From assembly GCA_963753615.1 (NCBI GenBank), contig CAVWCW010000022.1, forward strand, positions 14,289-78,288: a stretch of DNA of 64,000 bases, written 5' to 3'. The stretch's first letter is position 1. Each line of letters begins with the position of its first letter. The notes under the pieces were generated by a model that saw only the letters and a program-made list of their open reading frames with translations, was not told the DNA's origin and did no database searches. Shown here piece by piece: positions 44,109 to 51,942 of this stretch. Made by a program: the position numbers and the translations under genes. Source of the stretch: CAVWCW01 sp963753615 (lineage in GTDB: Bacteria > Pseudomonadota > Gammaproteobacteria > Chromatiales > Chromatiaceae).

Positions 44109-44758
44109 CGTACCGCCCTGAAGCAAGCGTAATTTTGCGCCGCGGTGGGGGCCTCGATCTCTCGCTCCAGCACCAGCAGGCACTCGGCTTGGACAAAGCC
44201 CGCGTCCCGCAACAGCTCGAGATGCCGATCGATCTCGAATCTGCCGGCCTCGAACTCGTGTGCGGTGTCGTCCGGTTTGATGAAGTCGCCGTTCAGCAGG
44301 ATGCCGCCGGCCCGGAGTTCGCGCGCGCAGCTTCGATAAACGGCTTCGACATTGGCCTGACTCCCCAGATCGTGCAGGGACCAGGTGGTAACCACCGCAT
44401 CGATGGACTCGGGGATGCGCTGCCCCCAGGCGTCGGCCAGAAGATCGGCGCGCACCAAGCCGAGCCGCGGGCCGTGCGCCCGCAGCCGTCTGCCGGCCAG
44501 TTCGAGCATGGGGCGGGAAAAATCGACTCCCCAATAGCGCACCTCCGGCAGAGCGGCCAGCAGGTACTCTGCCAGGTAACCCGGCCCGACCCCCAGCTCG
44601 ACCAGGGTCGCATCCGGCGGCAGGGCGGCGGCAAGCTCTGCGTGCATGCGCTCGAACAGAGCCATGCGCGCCGGAGTGGGTACGAAGCGGTCGGCCCAAC
44701 CCGCCACGAAATCCGGATCATGGAACTGGTGCTGGGCGCCGATTATCGGTTTGGTCAT
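44105..44758 (-). CDS. Class I SAM-dependent methyltransferase, substrate unknown
   Basis: The protein has 217 residues from the ATG at 44758; an in-frame upstream ATG at 44797 would add 13 residues of no evident value. LVELGVGPGYLAEYLLA is motif I, GVDFSRPML motif II, AVVTTWSLHDLG motif IV and ELRAGGILLNGDFIK motif V. The HD variant of the acidic loop gives no clue to substrate. It lies 43 bp downstream of the dCMP deaminase on the same strand. Confidence 0.85.
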   Translation of the reverse strand: MTKPIIGAQHQFHDPDFVAGWADRFVPTPARMALFERMHAELAAALPPDATLVELGVGPGYLAEYLLAALPEVRYWGVDFSRPMLELAGRRLRAHGPRLGLVRADLLADAWGQRIPESIDAVVTTWSLHDLGSQANVEAVYRSCARELRAGGILLNGDFIKPDDTAHEFEAGRFEIDRHLELLRDAGFVQAECLLVLEREIEAPTAAQNYACFRAVR

Positions 44759-44800
44759 TGGCAACGCTACAAAGCGGGTGCTGCTCAGGCGAAGCAACGC

Positions 44801-45325
44801 CTAGCCCTGCAGCCCCTCCAAGCGCTGAACGAACTCCGCATCCGGAATCCCCAAATCATCATAGCCTTGGGCCTCGATCCCGGCGTCACCGAACATCTTC
44901 AGCACCGCCCGATTCATCGGCTCGTGATGGGGCTTTTGGTTGCGGTAGATCACGCGCTCGATGCCAACCTGGATAATCGCCTGGGCGCAGGTGTTGCAGG
45001 GGAACTGGGTGACGTACATACAAGCCCCGCGCATGTCCTGCGCCATACAGTTGTAGATGGCGTTCTTTTCCGCATGCACCACGTAGGTGTGCTTGGAACG
45101 CAGCACGTCGCTGTCGTCCTCGTCGCCCCAGTAGGCGGGGTCATCGTCGTCGCAGCCCCGGGGCAGGCCATTGTAGCCGATGCCGATGATGCGGTTGTCG
45201 CGGTCGACAATGCAGGCCCCGTTCTGGGTCTTACGGTCCTTGGAGCGGAACGCCGAGAGGATGGCGATAGACATGAAATAGCTGTGCCAGGACAGGTAGT
45301 CGGTCTTCTTCACGGCAATCTCCAT
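44801..45325 (-). CDS. dCMP deaminase (deoxycytidylate deaminase family)
   Basis: The 174-residue protein has the zinc motif HAEKNAIYN and, further on, PCNTCAQ, the H-A-E / P-C-x2-C set of the cytidine deaminase superfamily. The extended NGLPRGCDDDDPAYW loop and the IGIGYNGLP segment fit dCMP deaminase (ComEB/Dcd-like). It makes dUMP for thymidylate synthase, whose gene lies just upstream on the same strand with a REP-like palindrome between. Confidence 0.9.
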   Translation of the reverse strand: MEIAVKKTDYLSWHSYFMSIAILSAFRSKDRKTQNGACIVDRDNRIIGIGYNGLPRGCDDDDPAYWGDEDDSDVLRSKHTYVVHAEKNAIYNCMAQDMRGACMYVTQFPCNTCAQAIIQVGIERVIYRNQKPHHEPMNRAVLKMFGDAGIEAQGYDDLGIPDAEFVQRLEGLQG

Positions 45326-45344
45326 ACCTATTCACGCTTGGTTG

Positions 45345-45405
45345 TCGCGGCTGCAAGCCGCTCCCACAACGGTTGGCGCTTTGTGGGAGCGGCTTGCAGC
45401 CGCGA
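45345..45405. repeat. Perfect 25-bp inverted repeat (REP-like palindrome)
   Basis: TCGCGGCTGCAAGCCGCTCC plus CACAA pairs perfectly over 25 bp with its inverse at 45381-45405, across an 11-base loop. The core GTGGGAGCGGCTTGCAGCCGCGA-type sequence is of the class found as REP elements in pseudomonads. It separates thyA from the dCMP deaminase gene. Confidence 0.85.
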
Positions 45406-45410
45406 TAGGT

Positions 45411-46304
45411 TCAACCCCGCGGCTTGCAGTCGCAGTCGTACTCGCCCAGCAGTATCCCCTTGCCCGGCTGGCCCTGGGGCGAAACCTCCGCCGGCACGTA
45501 CTCGGCATGCACATAGTCGCGCACCTCGAAGTCGTCATAGCGGTAGGAGAAAAGGTCCTCGGGCTTGCGCTTGATGTGCAGGGTCGGCACCCCGTGAATC
45601 GGCTTATCCAACTGGGCGCGGACCTGCTCCACGTGGTTTTCGTACACATGCACATCGCCGCCGACCCAGATGAACTCGCCGGCTTCGCAGCCCAACTGGT
45701 GGGCCACCATGTGTGTTAGCAGGGAGTATTGGGCGATATTGAAGGGCACCCCCAGGTAGGCATCGCAGGAGCGCTGGGTCAGCATCAGGCTGACCTTGCC
45801 ATCGACCCGGTAGAACTGCAGCAGGATGTGGCAGGGCTTGATCGACATCAGCTTGAGGTGGTCTGGGCGCCAGGCGGTGACCATGTGGCTGCGCGCCTCG
45901 GGGCGCTCGGCCAGGGTCTTCATCACCTGGGCCATCTGGTCGATCTCCTCGGCCCCGCCGTAGTGCTGGCGCACTGCCGGGTCGATGCGCCAGTGCCGCC
46001 ACTGGAATCCGTACAGGGGCCCCACCACCCCCTGCTCGTTGGCCCAGATGTTCCAGATGCCGACCTTGTTCTGCTTCAGCATCTCGATGTCCTGGGAGCC
46101 GTTTAGAAACCACAGCATCTCCACCGCCAGCGATTTGAAGAACACCTTCTTGGTCGTCATCAACGGCAGCTTGCTGGCGCTGAGATCGAAGCGCAGGGGC
46201 TGGGCGAACAGCTCGTAGCGCCCTTCCTCGTCGTCGGGCTTGCGGTAGGTCCCTTCATCGAGGATGCGCCGCAGCATGTCCAGGTAGGCTTCTTCGTTGT
46301 GCAT
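45411..46304 (-). CDS. thyA: Thymidylate synthase (ThyA type)
   Basis: The 297 residues include the catalytic cysteine in QRSCDAYLGVPFNIAQYSLL, the folate/dUMP region FIWVGGDVHVYENHVEQVRAQL and the N-terminal LDEGTYRKPDDEEGRYELF. It methylates dUMP to dTMP with methylene-tetrahydrofolate. An insertion of about 30 residues relative to E. coli ThyA (264 residues) lies in the first half (GVVGPLYGFQWRHW, EEIDQMAQV region). It is in a run with dCMP deaminase downstream and ung upstream, covering dTMP supply and uracil removal. Confidence 0.96.
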   Translation of the reverse strand: MHNEEAYLDMLRRILDEGTYRKPDDEEGRYELFAQPLRFDLSASKLPLMTTKKVFFKSLAVEMLWFLNGSQDIEMLKQNKVGIWNIWANEQGVVGPLYGFQWRHWRIDPAVRQHYGGAEEIDQMAQVMKTLAERPEARSHMVTAWRPDHLKLMSIKPCHILLQFYRVDGKVSLMLTQRSCDAYLGVPFNIAQYSLLTHMVAHQLGCEAGEFIWVGGDVHVYENHVEQVRAQLDKPIHGVPTLHIKRKPEDLFSYRYDDFEVRDYVHAEYVPAEVSPQGQPGKGILLGEYDCDCKPRG

Positions 46305-46330
46305 GGTTACCTCTAGTTTCTAATTGGGTC

Positions 46331-47008
46331 TCAGGTGCGCCAGTCGATGGGCGGCTGCCCGCGGCTGGTCAGGTAGTCGTTGATACGGGAAAACGGCCGG
46401 CTGCCGAAAAAACCGCGGTAGGCGGACAGAGGCGAGGGATGGGCGCTCTCGATCACCAGATGGCGGCCGCGGTCGATGGCCTTGCCCTTTTTCTGCGCAT
46501 AGGCGCCCCAGAGCAGGAACACCAGGCCGTCCCGGGACTGGTCCAGGTGGCGGATCACCGCGTCGGTAAATCGCTCCCAGCCGCGCTTGGCGTGGCTGCC
46601 CGGTTGCCGGGCGGCCACCGTCAGCACCGAGTTCAGCAGCAGCACCCCCTGCTCGCACCAGGGCCCAAGGTGGCCGGACAGGTTGCTCACCCCCAGGTCG
46701 TCGGCAAGCTCGCTGTAGATGTTCTTCAGCGATTTGGGCAACGGCGCGACCCCCGGCTGCACCGAGAAGGCCAGGCCGTGGGCGTGGCCCGGGGTCGGAT
46801 AGGGGTCCTGGCCCAGGATCACCACCCGCACCTGCTCCGGAGCGGTGGCCTGGAAGGCGGCGAAGCGCTGCGCCCGGGGCGGGAACACCGTCTCGCCGTC
46901 GGCCTCGGCCTGCTCCAGAAAGGCGTCCAGCTCCCGGATATAGGGCTGGCGCAGTTCCTCGCCGAGGGCGCTGGCCCAGGGGCCGGGCATGAGTTCGATC
47001 ATGGGCAC
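46331..47008 (-). CDS. ung: Uracil-DNA glycosylase
   Basis: The 225-residue family 1 enzyme has GQDPYPTPGHAHGLAFSV with the catalytic Asp, LLNSVLTV, and the late HPSPLSAYRGFFGSRPFS containing the catalytic His and the leucine-loop region. It excises uracil from DNA. The first codon may be the GTG at 47008 or the ATG at 47002. It begins close to thyA with the same orientation; only a 26-bp gap lies between them. Confidence 0.96.
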   Translation of the reverse strand: MPMIELMPGPWASALGEELRQPYIRELDAFLEQAEADGETVFPPRAQRFAAFQATAPEQVRVVILGQDPYPTPGHAHGLAFSVQPGVAPLPKSLKNIYSELADDLGVSNLSGHLGPWCEQGVLLLNSVLTVAARQPGSHAKRGWERFTDAVIRHLDQSRDGLVFLLWGAYAQKKGKAIDRGRHLVIESAHPSPLSAYRGFFGSRPFSRINDYLTSRGQPPIDWRT

Positions 47009-47087
47009 GGAAGTTTGCGGGCAAAAGCGCCATTAAACCGCAAAAGAAAAAGCCGGGCAAAGCCCGGCTTTCGCTATCGACGCCAAC
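47009..47087. other. Left border of the accessory island
   Basis: This short segment upstream of ung contains the terminator-like hairpin at 47046-47070. No gene upstream on the minus strand would use that terminator, so a gene appears to be missing, or the hairpin was left behind when the island arrived. Confidence 0.4.
47046..47070 (-). terminator. Rho-independent terminator, left border copy
   Basis: GCCGGGC-AAA-GCCCGGC with an adjacent A5 on the plus strand reads, on the minus strand, as a perfect hairpin followed by TTTTTC. The 25 bases are identical to those at 51913-51937. Confidence 0.75.
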
Positions 47088-47227
47088 GAGAATAACGGTG
47101 ACACCTTGAGAATAACGGTGGAATAACGGTGACACCTTACCATTTACACTAATTTCTGTCTGTGCTCGCCGCAAGCTATGGCTCGACTTCCAAGAATCAT
47201 CGCGACAATAGGGGATGGTTCACGTTT
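47088..47227 (+). mobile_element. Remnant of a REP/RAYT-type element, left
   Basis: Two full and one partial copies of GAATAACGGTGACACCTT occupy 47088-47141. They are followed by an ATG at 47178 opening MARLPRII, the usual start of REP-associated tyrosine transposases, but the frame dies after about 20 codons. AATAGGGGATGGTTCACGTTT lies at 47207-47227. The parts recur on the right side of the secreted-protein gene. The rest of 47228-47765 holds only decayed frames. Confidence 0.6.
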
Positions 47228-47765
47228 ATGTGCTTCTCTTGGTACAGTTTGACAGCGTGTAACAGTGGTTTGTCCGCGAATATTCCCGCAGTGATGCTGA
47301 AGGGATGGAGGCCGTCGCGGCGGGCCTCGGTGTCACCCAGCAGTTGGCTTGTGCGGGTGGTGCCGGAGAAGCTGTAGATGGCGTAGCGGTCGCCCAGTGC
47401 CTGCAGGGATTACGCCCGAGGACATGGAAAACGCGGGCAAGAATCCGGAAGCCGCCTAGCCGTGATAAACGCGCCGACGTGGAAGGCCTACCAGCTGGCT
47501 GCGGTCCAAGCGGGCTAGAACATAGACTGGGGACCCTGAGCGTGGGAACTGCTCATGTAGACGGCGGGCAATCCAGGATATCGATATTGTCAGACGCAGG
47601 CTACGCGCTTCCATTGACCCTCGTCAATAATCTGTTAGTACGCCTATGGTTTTTGGCTTATCCTCAGCTATGCATTTAGTGCTTTCACTACGTGTAACCA
47701 GCCTGTTACGAATTTTGAACAAGTGACAGGTTTCTTCATAGGGATTAACCCGGGAATTACATACG

Positions 47766-48374
47766 ATGAAGAAGACGACCACAATTGTAGCGTTCGCGAT
47801 CATAGCGCTTACATTAACCAACCTCTCATGGGCTGCCAAACCTGCGACGTGTGAAACTATCCAGAGCGGCAAAATCTATGCGTCAGACGGCAGCGTAATA
47901 GAAGTCGGATATGATGTGTGGGGATACAACTACCAGGCGCGTAAGTTTGGTGGCTACTACTGCGATGCGTATCGCGATGCCGATTGGTGCCAGCCTTTTA
48001 AAGACGATAAATTGGCGATGAAGTGGAATGATGCCTGGCTTGACAATAAGGATTGTGACAATGACAGTCTACTCGACCGGCACTATGGCTTTGATTCCTA
48101 TATCGGATCTGGCGCATGGTTGACCAATCACATATCGGGTATATATGAGGAGAACGGTGAAGACTGCTCATGGCTTTATTTCGTAAAGATTGTCGCAGTG
48201 CCTAATGATGCTAGCTTGATGGACGGTCATTGGTATACGGCGGATGGCGGTTTAATCGGCGATGAGATCTGGGACCAGTTCGCGGTTATCCAGGAAGTAT
48301 CCAACGACAGCTGCCTAGGCGAGCATGGTGTTCAGGTTCGAAGTCCTGTAGGTCCGGGACTCGGTAAATTCTAA
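47766..48374 (+). CDS. Secreted Cys-rich protein, unknown function
   Basis: The 202-residue protein has a clear signal peptide (MKKTTTIVAFAIIALTLTNL, cleaved near residue 23). The mature protein has seven cysteines and aromatic-rich motifs: YDVWGYNYQARKFGGYYCDAY, WCQPFKDDKLAMKWNDAWL, NKDCDNDSLLDRHYGFDSYI and SGAWLTNHISGIYEENGEDC. DCDNDSLLD resembles a calcium-binding D-x-D-x-D loop. The GC content is well below that of the housekeeping genes, consistent with acquisition. I recall similar hypothetical secreted proteins in scattered bacteria but no function. A terminator follows. Confidence 0.75.
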   Translation: MKKTTTIVAFAIIALTLTNLSWAAKPATCETIQSGKIYASDGSVIEVGYDVWGYNYQARKFGGYYCDAYRDADWCQPFKDDKLAMKWNDAWLDNKDCDNDSLLDRHYGFDSYIGSGAWLTNHISGIYEENGEDCSWLYFVKIVAVPNDASLMDGHWYTADGGLIGDEIWDQFAVIQEVSNDSCLGEHGVQVRSPVGPGLGKF

Positions 48375-48407
48375 TGCGCAAGCATTACGGCTAGTATCAT
48401 CATAATG

Positions 48408-48438
48408 CCCCGCCTCGCTTCATTCTGGCGGGGTTTTT
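48408..48438 (+). terminator. Rho-independent terminator after the secreted Cys-rich gene
   Basis: CCCCGCC pairs with GGCGGGG across a 12-base loop and is followed by TTTTT. It lies 34 bp after the stop codon at 48374. Confidence 0.8.
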
Positions 48439-48494
48439 CTATCTTTTGAGGATTGTCTGCGTTCTGTCCGATTTTGGGTTAAGGGGGTTCGCGT

Positions 48495-48658
48495 AATAGG
48501 GGACGTACCACGTTATTGGGCCTGCCCAATCCACCCAGGATTGGAACATCCCGTCGCCGGCGTGTCCACGAACGTGCTGGAGGCGGGCTTGCGACGCGTT
48601 GCCGGATAGGCGCCAGCACGCGGAATTACGGTGACAGGAATTACGGTGACAGTTTACC
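48495..48658 (+). mobile_element. Remnant of a REP/RAYT-type element, right
   Basis: AATAGGGGACGTACCACGTT at 48495-48514 and two copies of GGAATTACGGTGACA at 48622-48658 parallel the left remnant at 47088-47227, diverged by a few bases. No transposase frame survives between them. The order of the two blocks is reversed relative to the left side. Confidence 0.55.
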
Positions 48659-48692
48659 AAATACACCAAATATGCCACTTAATGGAACTAAG

Positions 48693-48754
48693 GGACCAGG
48701 CCCGAATTGTTTTTACGAAAACCGAATTTGGATAAATATTCGAGCCAGGCCCCA
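48693..48754. repeat. Palindromic REP-like repeat, copy 1
   Basis: The element has CCAGGCCCGAAT on the left and ATTCGAGCCAGG on the right (10 of 12 paired) around a CGAAAACCGAAT-like centre. It is partly identical to 49111-49168 in the same orientation. Confidence 0.7.
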
Positions 48755-48791
48755 GGAAGTGAGGTCAGGGTAAACATTTTGGTATAAAAAA

Positions 48792-49052
48792 GTGCACTCT
48801 GACACCAGATACTGGGAACTGAGCCTGTCCGGGAACCGGTCCAGCAGCGTGGAATTCTACTACGAGATTCGGCAGGGCCAAAAACGACTTTATCAGAGTG
48901 AGCGGCGCAGCCTGGAGATCCCGCCCGGCGAGCGGATCACCAAGTCTCTGCAGGTACTCACAGCGCCCGTTTCTGGCGACTACAGCCTCGTCAGTGAGCT
49001 GCGCAGCGGTGACTAAGAGCATGTCACGACGCTGGAATTCAGCGTGCGTTGA
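48792..49052 (+). pseudogene. C-terminal protein fragment with an internal stop
   Basis: A frame opening HSDTRYWELSLSGNRSSSVE and running through VLTAPVSGDYSLVSELRSGD meets TAA at 49014-49016. It then continues in frame for 11 more codons (EHVTTLEFSVR) to a TGA at 49050-49052. The continuation has the same character, so the TAA looks like a nonsense mutation. The beta-strand-like composition suggests the end of a larger secreted protein. The family is not recognised. It lies between two palindromic repeat copies. Confidence 0.5.
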
Positions 49053-49110
49053 GTTCTCCTGCCAGGCCCGAGATCGCTTCTTTGCAGTGGCTTACACGCA
49101 GGGGCTAAGT

Positions 49111-49168
49111 GGGCTCGAATTGTTTTCGCGAAAACCGAATCTGAAAAAATATTCGCGCCTGGCCCCTG
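49111..49168. repeat. Palindromic REP-like repeat, copy 2
   Basis: GCTCGAATTGTTTTCGCGAA and AATATTCGCGCCTGGCCCC match copy 1 at 48693-48754 with a few substitutions. The two copies bracket the broken gene fragment. The remainder to 49360 holds no gene. Confidence 0.7.
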
Positions 49169-49360
49169 TCTCTTTCTTTCGCCTTCGCTTTCGCCATGTC
49201 CTGAGGGGCAACCGGGAAATATATCGAACCTGTCCCCTCAATCGGTTCTATCGTTGTCCGCGAATTTTCCTGTTAAACCGTGGCCTACTGCCGAATATTT
49301 TCCAAAGCCTCCCCCCTGCATGCAGAGCGCAGGCCTGGATGGTGAAACACCGTTAATGCC

Positions 49361-51394
49361 TCAGATCCGGCGACGTTCGGACGCCGCGAGAAACTGCGCT
49401 GCCGCTGAAGGGACCTCTTCTTTCGCCCCCAGCCAGTCTCTACCGATCCCTTCCAGAATTGCGCGCTCTGAGTGTAACGTTGAGGTACTTGGTGCACCTT
49501 GAATCGAACAGAGCGACCATCCGTCCTCGACTCTGAAGAAATCTTCTCGATTCGCTTTCAGTTCGTTGAAGAGATAATTCATCAACGCTTCGCTCGGAAA
49601 CGGTTCCAGGGAGTTTGCAGCGTGCGTGCCTGCGCCCAGGCCATTGCAGACCCAGACATCACAAAGCATATGTTGCATCGGGTCCCCTTGGCATTCCCAC
49701 AAGGCCGCATGCTTTGGGGCCTTTATCCGGATCGGATACGGTGGTTGGAGCGTATTGTTGACCCACCATTTTTTCCACCATACGACCTGCCATCTGGCTG
49801 GCACGAGCGATTTGTAGAAGCAGAGTTCGAAGGCCGCGGACGTCAGTCTGGCAATCTCGGTGGATTGTTGAGTGGGCCAGGACCAGATTCCGGAACGGAT
49901 GGCTTTCCCGGCAAGATTCAGTCGGCCACAGTCCTTTAGAATTCTGTGCTGTGCACGGTCGTTTGCTTCGTTGCTACGCAGAAACAGCTCGGCGGTCTCG
50001 CGGGTGAGTTCTGAGAATTTGAGCTTCAGCTTTGCGTCAGGATCCGATCCTTCAGAATGCGTACAATCACCGATGGCAGCAAAAATCCCCGCCGAGACGA
50101 TTCCTGCTACGGTGTTGTAGGGCGGGGGCAATGCACCGTAAATCGCTCGCAGCGCTCCATTGAACATGGCTCCGTACGCAAGCTCGATCCAGCGTTGTTC
50201 ATCGACGGGTGATTCGTGGCTGAGTCCTACCGTCTCTTCAACACCTGGTAGAATAGTGGCATTGACAACAGCAATTTGCGTATTGAGATCACGCAGATTG
50301 CGAAACAAGTTGTTGACGGCGATGACACTTTCGAGTTCGTCCAGCAACAAATCGACGGTCGCATCCCAGCCCGCCTCCGCAATTTCCGGGGGCCGCTCCA
50401 TTCGGTGGATATCGACCCGCCAGCTGTCGAAAGGTTGGTTACGGTTGTCGTATTCGCCGCGTACACCTGCCAATCCGACGATGCCAAGTTGTCGGGAGAT
50501 GTGCTCATAAGCAGCCTGCTCTTCCTGAGTCTGGAACGGCCATGGCGTTGCAAAACGCTCTGGTACGCCGACCGAATAAGCAACGAACTCTCCAAAGAGG
50601 ACTCGTACTCTGGATTTTGTATAGAGACGGTTTGCAGAACCGGCGGCTAACCGCCCCTGCATGTCGAGCGACATGCCGGTATCCTCGACTATCGGTATCC
50701 AGCTGCCGTCCACCAACTGGGAAACCGTGGAAACACCCGCTTTGATGCAAACCAGCCAGACCGTTTCGTCGGCACAGGCGACAAGCCCGTATTTGTGGTC
50801 GCCAGGCAAAGACAAACAGACAATCCACCCTTTACGTTCTGGATCGTAACGCCAGATCGCGGTCTGTTTGCCTTTCCTACCCAGGAGCCAGACCGAATTC
50901 CGAGAAGCAGCGGATATTGTTTCAACGTCTATGCCGTCCATTGCAATCTCCTCCCACCCTGCACCATCTGGCTGCAGCAAAAACACAGCCTTACCGATGG
51001 CCCGCACCCACACCGTGCCGTCCGGCGCAGCGGTAATGATGTACGGAAACTCATCCCGCGGCAGTGGCGGCATGCGTTCTATGCCGTCCTCTTCGCTGGC
51101 GCGAACGACATATGTCTCTTCAGTGTCGAACGCGACAGCCCAGCACATCGTTGCTGAAACTGGGGCTATCGTTAGTGTACGGAGATCGAAAATAATCTCA
51201 AAACTCCGCGTCGCAAATGAGTACTTTCGAATTGCGAGCCCCGCGGTCCACAAGCCGTCGCCCGGGTCAGCCGCCAGATAGGAAACCTCAGCCCGCGACT
51301 CAGGCGTCACCAATACCGTTTTCCACCCGCTACCGAGAGCTGGCCCGGGACTCAGCGGAAATCTATAACAATCGAGTGCATTAGAATCAGACAT
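49361..51394 (-). CDS. 677-residue propeller-plus-helix protein, unknown function
   Basis: Residues 40-265 contain at least four W-centred beta-propeller blades: DGLWTAGLAIRKY, PDGTVWVRAIGKAVFLL, SVWLLGRKGKQTAIWRY and ETVWLVCIKAGVSTVSQLVDG-type. They resemble tectonin or Kelch-like repeats. Residues 290-540 look mainly helical, with an acidic/hydrophobic pattern (YEHISRQLGIVG, LLLDELESVIAV, NLFRNLRDLNTQIAVVN). A hydrophobic Gly/Ala stretch lies at about 405-442 (YGAMFNGALRAIYGALPPPY, AGIVSAGIFAAIG). There is no signal peptide and no catalytic motif. GC is lower than in neighbouring genes. The start at 51394 has a weak AGG site. Such an architecture could be a membrane-active effector or toxin, but that is inference. 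Confidence 0.7.
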   Translation of the reverse strand: MSDSNALDCYRFPLSPGPALGSGWKTVLVTPESRAEVSYLAADPGDGLWTAGLAIRKYSFATRSFEIIFDLRTLTIAPVSATMCWAVAFDTEETYVVRASEEDGIERMPPLPRDEFPYIITAAPDGTVWVRAIGKAVFLLQPDGAGWEEIAMDGIDVETISAASRNSVWLLGRKGKQTAIWRYDPERKGWIVCLSLPGDHKYGLVACADETVWLVCIKAGVSTVSQLVDGSWIPIVEDTGMSLDMQGRLAAGSANRLYTKSRVRVLFGEFVAYSVGVPERFATPWPFQTQEEQAAYEHISRQLGIVGLAGVRGEYDNRNQPFDSWRVDIHRMERPPEIAEAGWDATVDLLLDELESVIAVNNLFRNLRDLNTQIAVVNATILPGVEETVGLSHESPVDEQRWIELAYGAMFNGALRAIYGALPPPYNTVAGIVSAGIFAAIGDCTHSEGSDPDAKLKLKFSELTRETAELFLRSNEANDRAQHRILKDCGRLNLAGKAIRSGIWSWPTQQSTEIARLTSAAFELCFYKSLVPARWQVVWWKKWWVNNTLQPPYPIRIKAPKHAALWECQGDPMQHMLCDVWVCNGLGAGTHAANSLEPFPSEALMNYLFNELKANREDFFRVEDGWSLCSIQGAPSTSTLHSERAILEGIGRDWLGAKEEVPSAAAQFLAASERRRI

Positions 51395-51912
51395 GGGAAA
51401 TACCTAAAGCAACTTCCGGCGAGAAAGTGTATCGGAAATAGATTGGTCGGTACGGAATAGCACTTACTCAAGCTTGTTCGGATGGCCGTGTTTTCGAACC
51501 TCAGCGCTGGCGTCAGAGCGGGCTGTGGTTAAGAGTGGATAGGGATTATCGCGTCGTTCCACGTCTCTTGGCTCGATTCTTCCGGGCCGGTTTCCAACCC
51601 GCGGTGAGCAATCAGAATCAGCAGCGTGGTGCGACGCTGCTCATCACAGTCGCTTCCTGAGCGGCGCCAATGGGGCCACAGCTGCACGATGTTCTTGAAG
51701 CTTAGCTCGCGTGGCAAGCAATCGCTAGATGCAAGTAGCAAGCAATAGCCGGGGACAACATTTTCAGCCGGGCTAGATGCTGTCTGACAAACCTTCGGGA
51801 TATGTTGGAGAAGGTCCTGGCTGACGTGGTCAAGCCGGCGCGATGAGCTGACAGTGGTGTTGACGGGGGGCGGGAAGGAGATTCCGCTTGAAGTATTGAT
51901 CTGGCACCAAAT
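51395..51912. other. Low-GC stretch, possible gene fragment on the minus strand
   Basis: An open frame on the minus strand from about 51840 to 51529 (DHVSQDLLQHIPKVC, CLPRELSFKNIVQLW, RRTTLLILIAHRG) reads like protein, but its only start codon lies inside the terminator hairpin. The pattern of a short helix, then xxLLILIAH, loosely resembles caspase-like or effector-associated domains. This is weak. Nothing else is seen. Confidence 0.3.
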
Positions 51913-51937
51913 GAAAAAGCCGGGCAAAGCCCGGCTT
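51913..51937 (-). terminator. Rho-independent terminator of mrp, right border copy
   Basis: This is the same 25-bp hairpin as at 47046-47070, here lying just downstream of mrp on the minus strand with a TTTTTCATT tail. This is its natural place. The left copy may therefore be a duplicate. Confidence 0.85.
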
Positions 51938-51942
51938 CTCGG

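Noticed and set aside
47178..47240. Functional RAYT transposase gene
   Set aside because: Only the first eight codons resemble the family start; the frame stops soon after and no catalytic tyrosine or HUH motif follows.
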